Part shown: positions 61,753 through 64,000 of the stretch, in pieces
Layout of the letters: the number at the start of each line of letters is the position of its first letter
How positions within the stretch are numbered: the stretch's first letter is position 1
Assembly (NCBI RefSeq): GCF_030209175.1
Contig: NZ_JARVSM010000006.1
Location: 62,001 to 126,000 of the forward strand
Reading direction: 5' to 3'
Origin: Pseudomonas sp. efr-133-TYG-5
Lineage (GTDB): Bacteria; Pseudomonadota; Gammaproteobacteria; Pseudomonadales; Pseudomonadaceae
DNA: 64,000 bases
The notes under the pieces: model-generated
What the model was told of the DNA's origin: nothing
The model's database searches: none
What the model saw: the letters and a program-made list of their open reading frames with translations, nothing else
Translations under genes and position numbers: made by a program

Positions 61753-64000
61753 AAGGCTCTTTCAACCTCTCCGAATGGGCCCTCAAGCATCAGTCGTTCG
61801 TCTGGTACCTGATGTTCGTCGCCCTGCTGATGGGCGTGTTCTCGTACTTCAACCTGGGGCGCGAGGAAGACCCGTCGTTCACCATCAAGACCATGGTGAT
61901 CCAGACCAAATGGCCTGGCGCGACCCAGGAGGAAACCCTCAAGCAGGTCACCGACCGCATCGAGAAAAAACTCGAGGAACTCGACTCCCTCGACTACGTG
62001 AAAAGCTATACGCGCCCCGGTGAATCCACGGTCTACGTGTACCTGCGCGACACCACCAGTGCCAAGGACATCCCGGAAATCTGGTACCAGGTGCGCAAGA
62101 AGATCGACGACATCCGCGGCCAGTTTCCCCAGGGCATTCAAGGGCCGGGCTTCAATGACGAGTTCGGTGACGTCTATGGCTCGGTCTACGCCTTCACCGC
62201 TGACGGCCTGACCATGCGCCAGTTGCGCGACTACGTCGAACAGGCGCGCGCCGAGATCCGCAATGTGCCGGGGCTGGGCAAGATCGAGATGGTCGGCCAG
62301 CAGGATGAAGTGATCTACCTGAACTTCTCCACGCGCAAACTGGCGGCGCTGGGCATCGATCAGCGCCAGGTGGTGCAGAGCCTGCAATCGCAGAACGCCG
62401 TGACCCCGGCGGGTGTGATCGAGGCCGGTCCGGAGCGGATTTCCGTGCGCACCTCGGGCCAGTTCGCCTCGGAGAAGGATCTGGCCGAGGTCAATCTCAA
62501 GCTCAATGACCGCTTCTATCGCCTGGCCGACATTGCCGACATCAGCCGCGGCTACGTCGACCCGGCCACACCGCAATTCCGTTTCGACGGCAAACCGGCC
62601 ATCGGCCTGGCGATTGCCATGCAGAAGGGTGGCAACGTCCAGGAGTTCGGCAAGGCCCTGCATGAGCGCATCGACCAACTGACCGCGGACTTGCCGGTCG
62701 GCGTCGGCGTGCACACGGTGTCCGATCAGGCCGTCGTGGTGGAAGAGGCCGTCGGCGGCTTTACCAGCGCGCTGTTCGAAGCGGTGATAATCGTGCTGGT
62801 GGTGAGCTTCATCAGCCTCGGCGTGCGCGCCGGGCTGGTGGTGGCGTGTTCGATTCCGCTGGTGCTGGCGATGGTGTTCGTGTTCATGGAATACAGCGGC
62901 ATCACCATGCAGCGGATTTCCCTCGGTGCGCTGATCATCGCCCTCGGCCTGCTGGTGGACGACGCAATGATTACCGTGGAGATGATGGTCACGCGCCTGG
63001 AAATGGGCGAGACCAAGGAGCAGGCCGCCACGTTCGCCTACACCTCGACAGCGTTCCCGATGCTCACCGGTACGCTGGTGACGGTCGCCGGTTTTGTGCC
63101 GATCGGCCTCAACGCCAGCTCCGCCGGCGAGTACACCTTCACCCTGTTCGCGGTGATCGCGGTGGCCATGCTGGTGTCGTGGATCGTCGCCGTGCTGTTC
63201 GCCCCGGTGATCGGCGTGCACATCCTCAGCGCCAACGTCAAAGCCCATGAGGGCGAGCCCGGGCGCATCGGGCGCGCGTTCAACCATGGCTTGCTGTGGT
63301 CGATGCGCAACCGCTGGTGGGCGATCGGCATCACCGTGCTGTGCTTTGTCCTCGCGGTGTTCTGCATGCGGTTCGTGCAGAACCAGTTCTTCCCGTCGTC
63401 CGACCGGCCGGAAATCCTCGTCGATCTCAACCTGCCGCAAAATGCGTCCATCGACGAAACCCGCAAGGCCGTCGACAAGCTGGAAGCGACACTCAAGGGC
63501 GACCCGGACATCGTGCGCTGGAGCACCTACATCGGTCAGGGAGCAATCCGTTTCTACCTGCCGCTGGACCAGCAACTGCAGAACCCGTACTACGCGCAAC
63601 TGGTGATCGTCAGCAAAAACTTCGAGTCCCGCGAGGCCCTCAGCCAACGCCTGCGGGAGCGCCTGCGCAAGGACTTCGTCGGCATCGGCAGCTACGTGCA
63701 GGCGCTGGAAATGGGCCCGCCGGTCGGCCGGCCGATCCAGTACCGGGTCAGCGGCAAGGACATCGATCAGGTGCGCCGCCACGCCATCGACCTGGCCACC
63801 GAGCTGGACAAGAACCCGCACATCGGCGAGATCATCTACGACTGGAACGAGCCGGGCAAAGTCCTGCGCATCGACATCGCCCAGGACAAGGCGCGCCAGC
63901 TCGGCCTGTCGTCGGAGGACGTGGCCAACCTGATGAACAGCATCGTCAGCGGCTCGCCGTTGACCCAGGTCGATGACGATATCTACCTGATCAACGTCGT
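61749..64000 (+). CDS. triC: RND efflux pump, TriC-like, cut by the right edge
   Basis: About 750 of an expected roughly 1,000 residues are visible. The first transmembrane helix is followed by a periplasmic porter domain starting NLGREEDPSFTIKTMVIQTKWPGA. The TM region at about 330-500 has the conserved GLLVDDAMITVEMM proton-relay aspartates in TM4 and a GTLVTVAGFVPIGL loop. The match in style to P. aeruginosa TriC is strong. The ATGA overlap with triB places it in the same operon. No regulator or outer-membrane channel gene is seen in the window. Confidence 0.92.
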   Translation, partial: MKGSFNLSEWALKHQSFVWYLMFVALLMGVFSYFNLGREEDPSFTIKTMVIQTKWPGATQEETLKQVTDRIEKKLEELDSLDYVKSYTRPGESTVYVYLRDTTSAKDIPEIWYQVRKKIDDIRGQFPQGIQGPGFNDEFGDVYGSVYAFTADGLTMRQLRDYVEQARAEIRNVPGLGKIEMVGQQDEVIYLNFSTRKLAALGIDQRQVVQSLQSQNAVTPAGVIEAGPERISVRTSGQFASEKDLAEVNLKLNDRFYRLADIADISRGYVDPATPQFRFDGKPAIGLAIAMQKGGNVQEFGKALHERIDQLTADLPVGVGVHTVSDQAVVVEEAVGGFTSALFEAVIIVLVVSFISLGVRAGLVVACSIPLVLAMVFVFMEYSGITMQRISLGALIIALGLLVDDAMITVEMMVTRLEMGETKEQAATFAYTSTAFPMLTGTLVTVAGFVPIGLNASSAGEYTFTLFAVIAVAMLVSWIVAVLFAPVIGVHILSANVKAHEGEPGRIGRAFNHGLLWSMRNRWWAIGITVLCFVLAVFCMRFVQNQFFPSSDRPEILVDLNLPQNASIDETRKAVDKLEATLKGDPDIVRWSTYIGQGAIRFYLPLDQQLQNPYYAQLVIVSKNFESREALSQRLRERLRKDFVGIGSYVQALEMGPPVGRPIQYRVSGKDIDQVRRHAIDLATELDKNPHIGEIIYDWNEPGKVLRIDIAQDKARQLGLSSEDVANLMNSIVSGSPLTQVDDDIYLINV

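Noticed and set aside
61746..63821. 691-codon minus-strand frame opposite triC
   Set aside because: It is His/Gln/Asp-rich and mirrors the RND pump; the plus-strand protein is a full RND family match.

Overview
The window looks like a chromosomal segment of a fluorescent-group Pseudomonas. The evidence is high GC with strong GC3, REP-type hairpins built on GTGGGAGCNNGCTNGC cores between genes, an OprD-family porin, a gabDT operon, oscA-sbp-cysTWA, an atsA/atsBC/atsR sulfate-ester locus of the P. putida S-313 / P. aeruginosa kind, and a TriABC-like RND operon. I saw no phage, IS element, CRISPR array or rRNA. One tRNA gene, tRNA-Arg(CCG), is present.

1-10.1 kb is an unusual metabolite locus. 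A tightly overlapping minus-strand operon encodes, in transcription order, an archaeal-type asparagine-synthetase-like class II synthetase, an SsuD-like flavin monooxygenase, an EntS-like MFS exporter, a free-standing B12-binding protein of the glutamate-mutase small-subunit type, an ATP-grasp ligase, and a PP-loop ATP pyrophosphatase cut by the window edge. Divergent from it are an MHS-family importer, an amidase and an OprD-like porin. I know no named pathway with this combination. It is the best candidate for an undescribed system, and the large mutase subunit, if there is one, would lie left of base 1.

10.2-23 kb holds a von Willebrand lipoprotein / ECF sigma / membrane anti-sigma-like operon, a small acidic protein, tRNA-Arg, gabD-gabT, a REC-HDOD regulator, a PAS-GGDEF cyclase, an acyl desaturase and a PAS-GGDEF-EAL protein.

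23-27.3 kb is the sulfate uptake operon oscA-sbp-cysT-cysW-cysA. 27.4-34.5 kb has a DUF962 membrane protein, a Crp/Fnr regulator, and a periplasmic transthyretin-like HIU hydrolase plus GlcG-like protein divergent from an HprRS/CusRS-like two-component system, with a perfect 7-2-7 operator between them. It also has a 284-bp tandem duplication of the 3' end of the kinase gene, an AraC regulator and a membrane desaturase.

34.6-58.1 kb is a large organosulfur scavenging island. It contains arylsulfatase atsA, sulfate-ester ABC transporter atsBC and atsR, alkylsulfatase-like dioxygenase atsK, a second sulfatase, two LysR regulators, a TonB-dependent receptor, an arylsulfotransferase-like protein, tonB-exbB-exbD, an RBBP9-type hydrolase, an atypical sigma-54 AAA+ protein, a MetQ-like binding protein and a polar amino-acid ABC transporter. 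The parts fit one job: bring sulfate esters and sulfur amino acids across both membranes, release sulfate or sulfite, and do so under sulfate limitation. Between them are a small avidin-shaped orphan protein and a 30-residue candidate small protein.

58.3-64 kb has an OLD/RecF-like ATPase and a two-adaptor RND efflux operon (TriABC-like), whose pump gene runs off the right edge.
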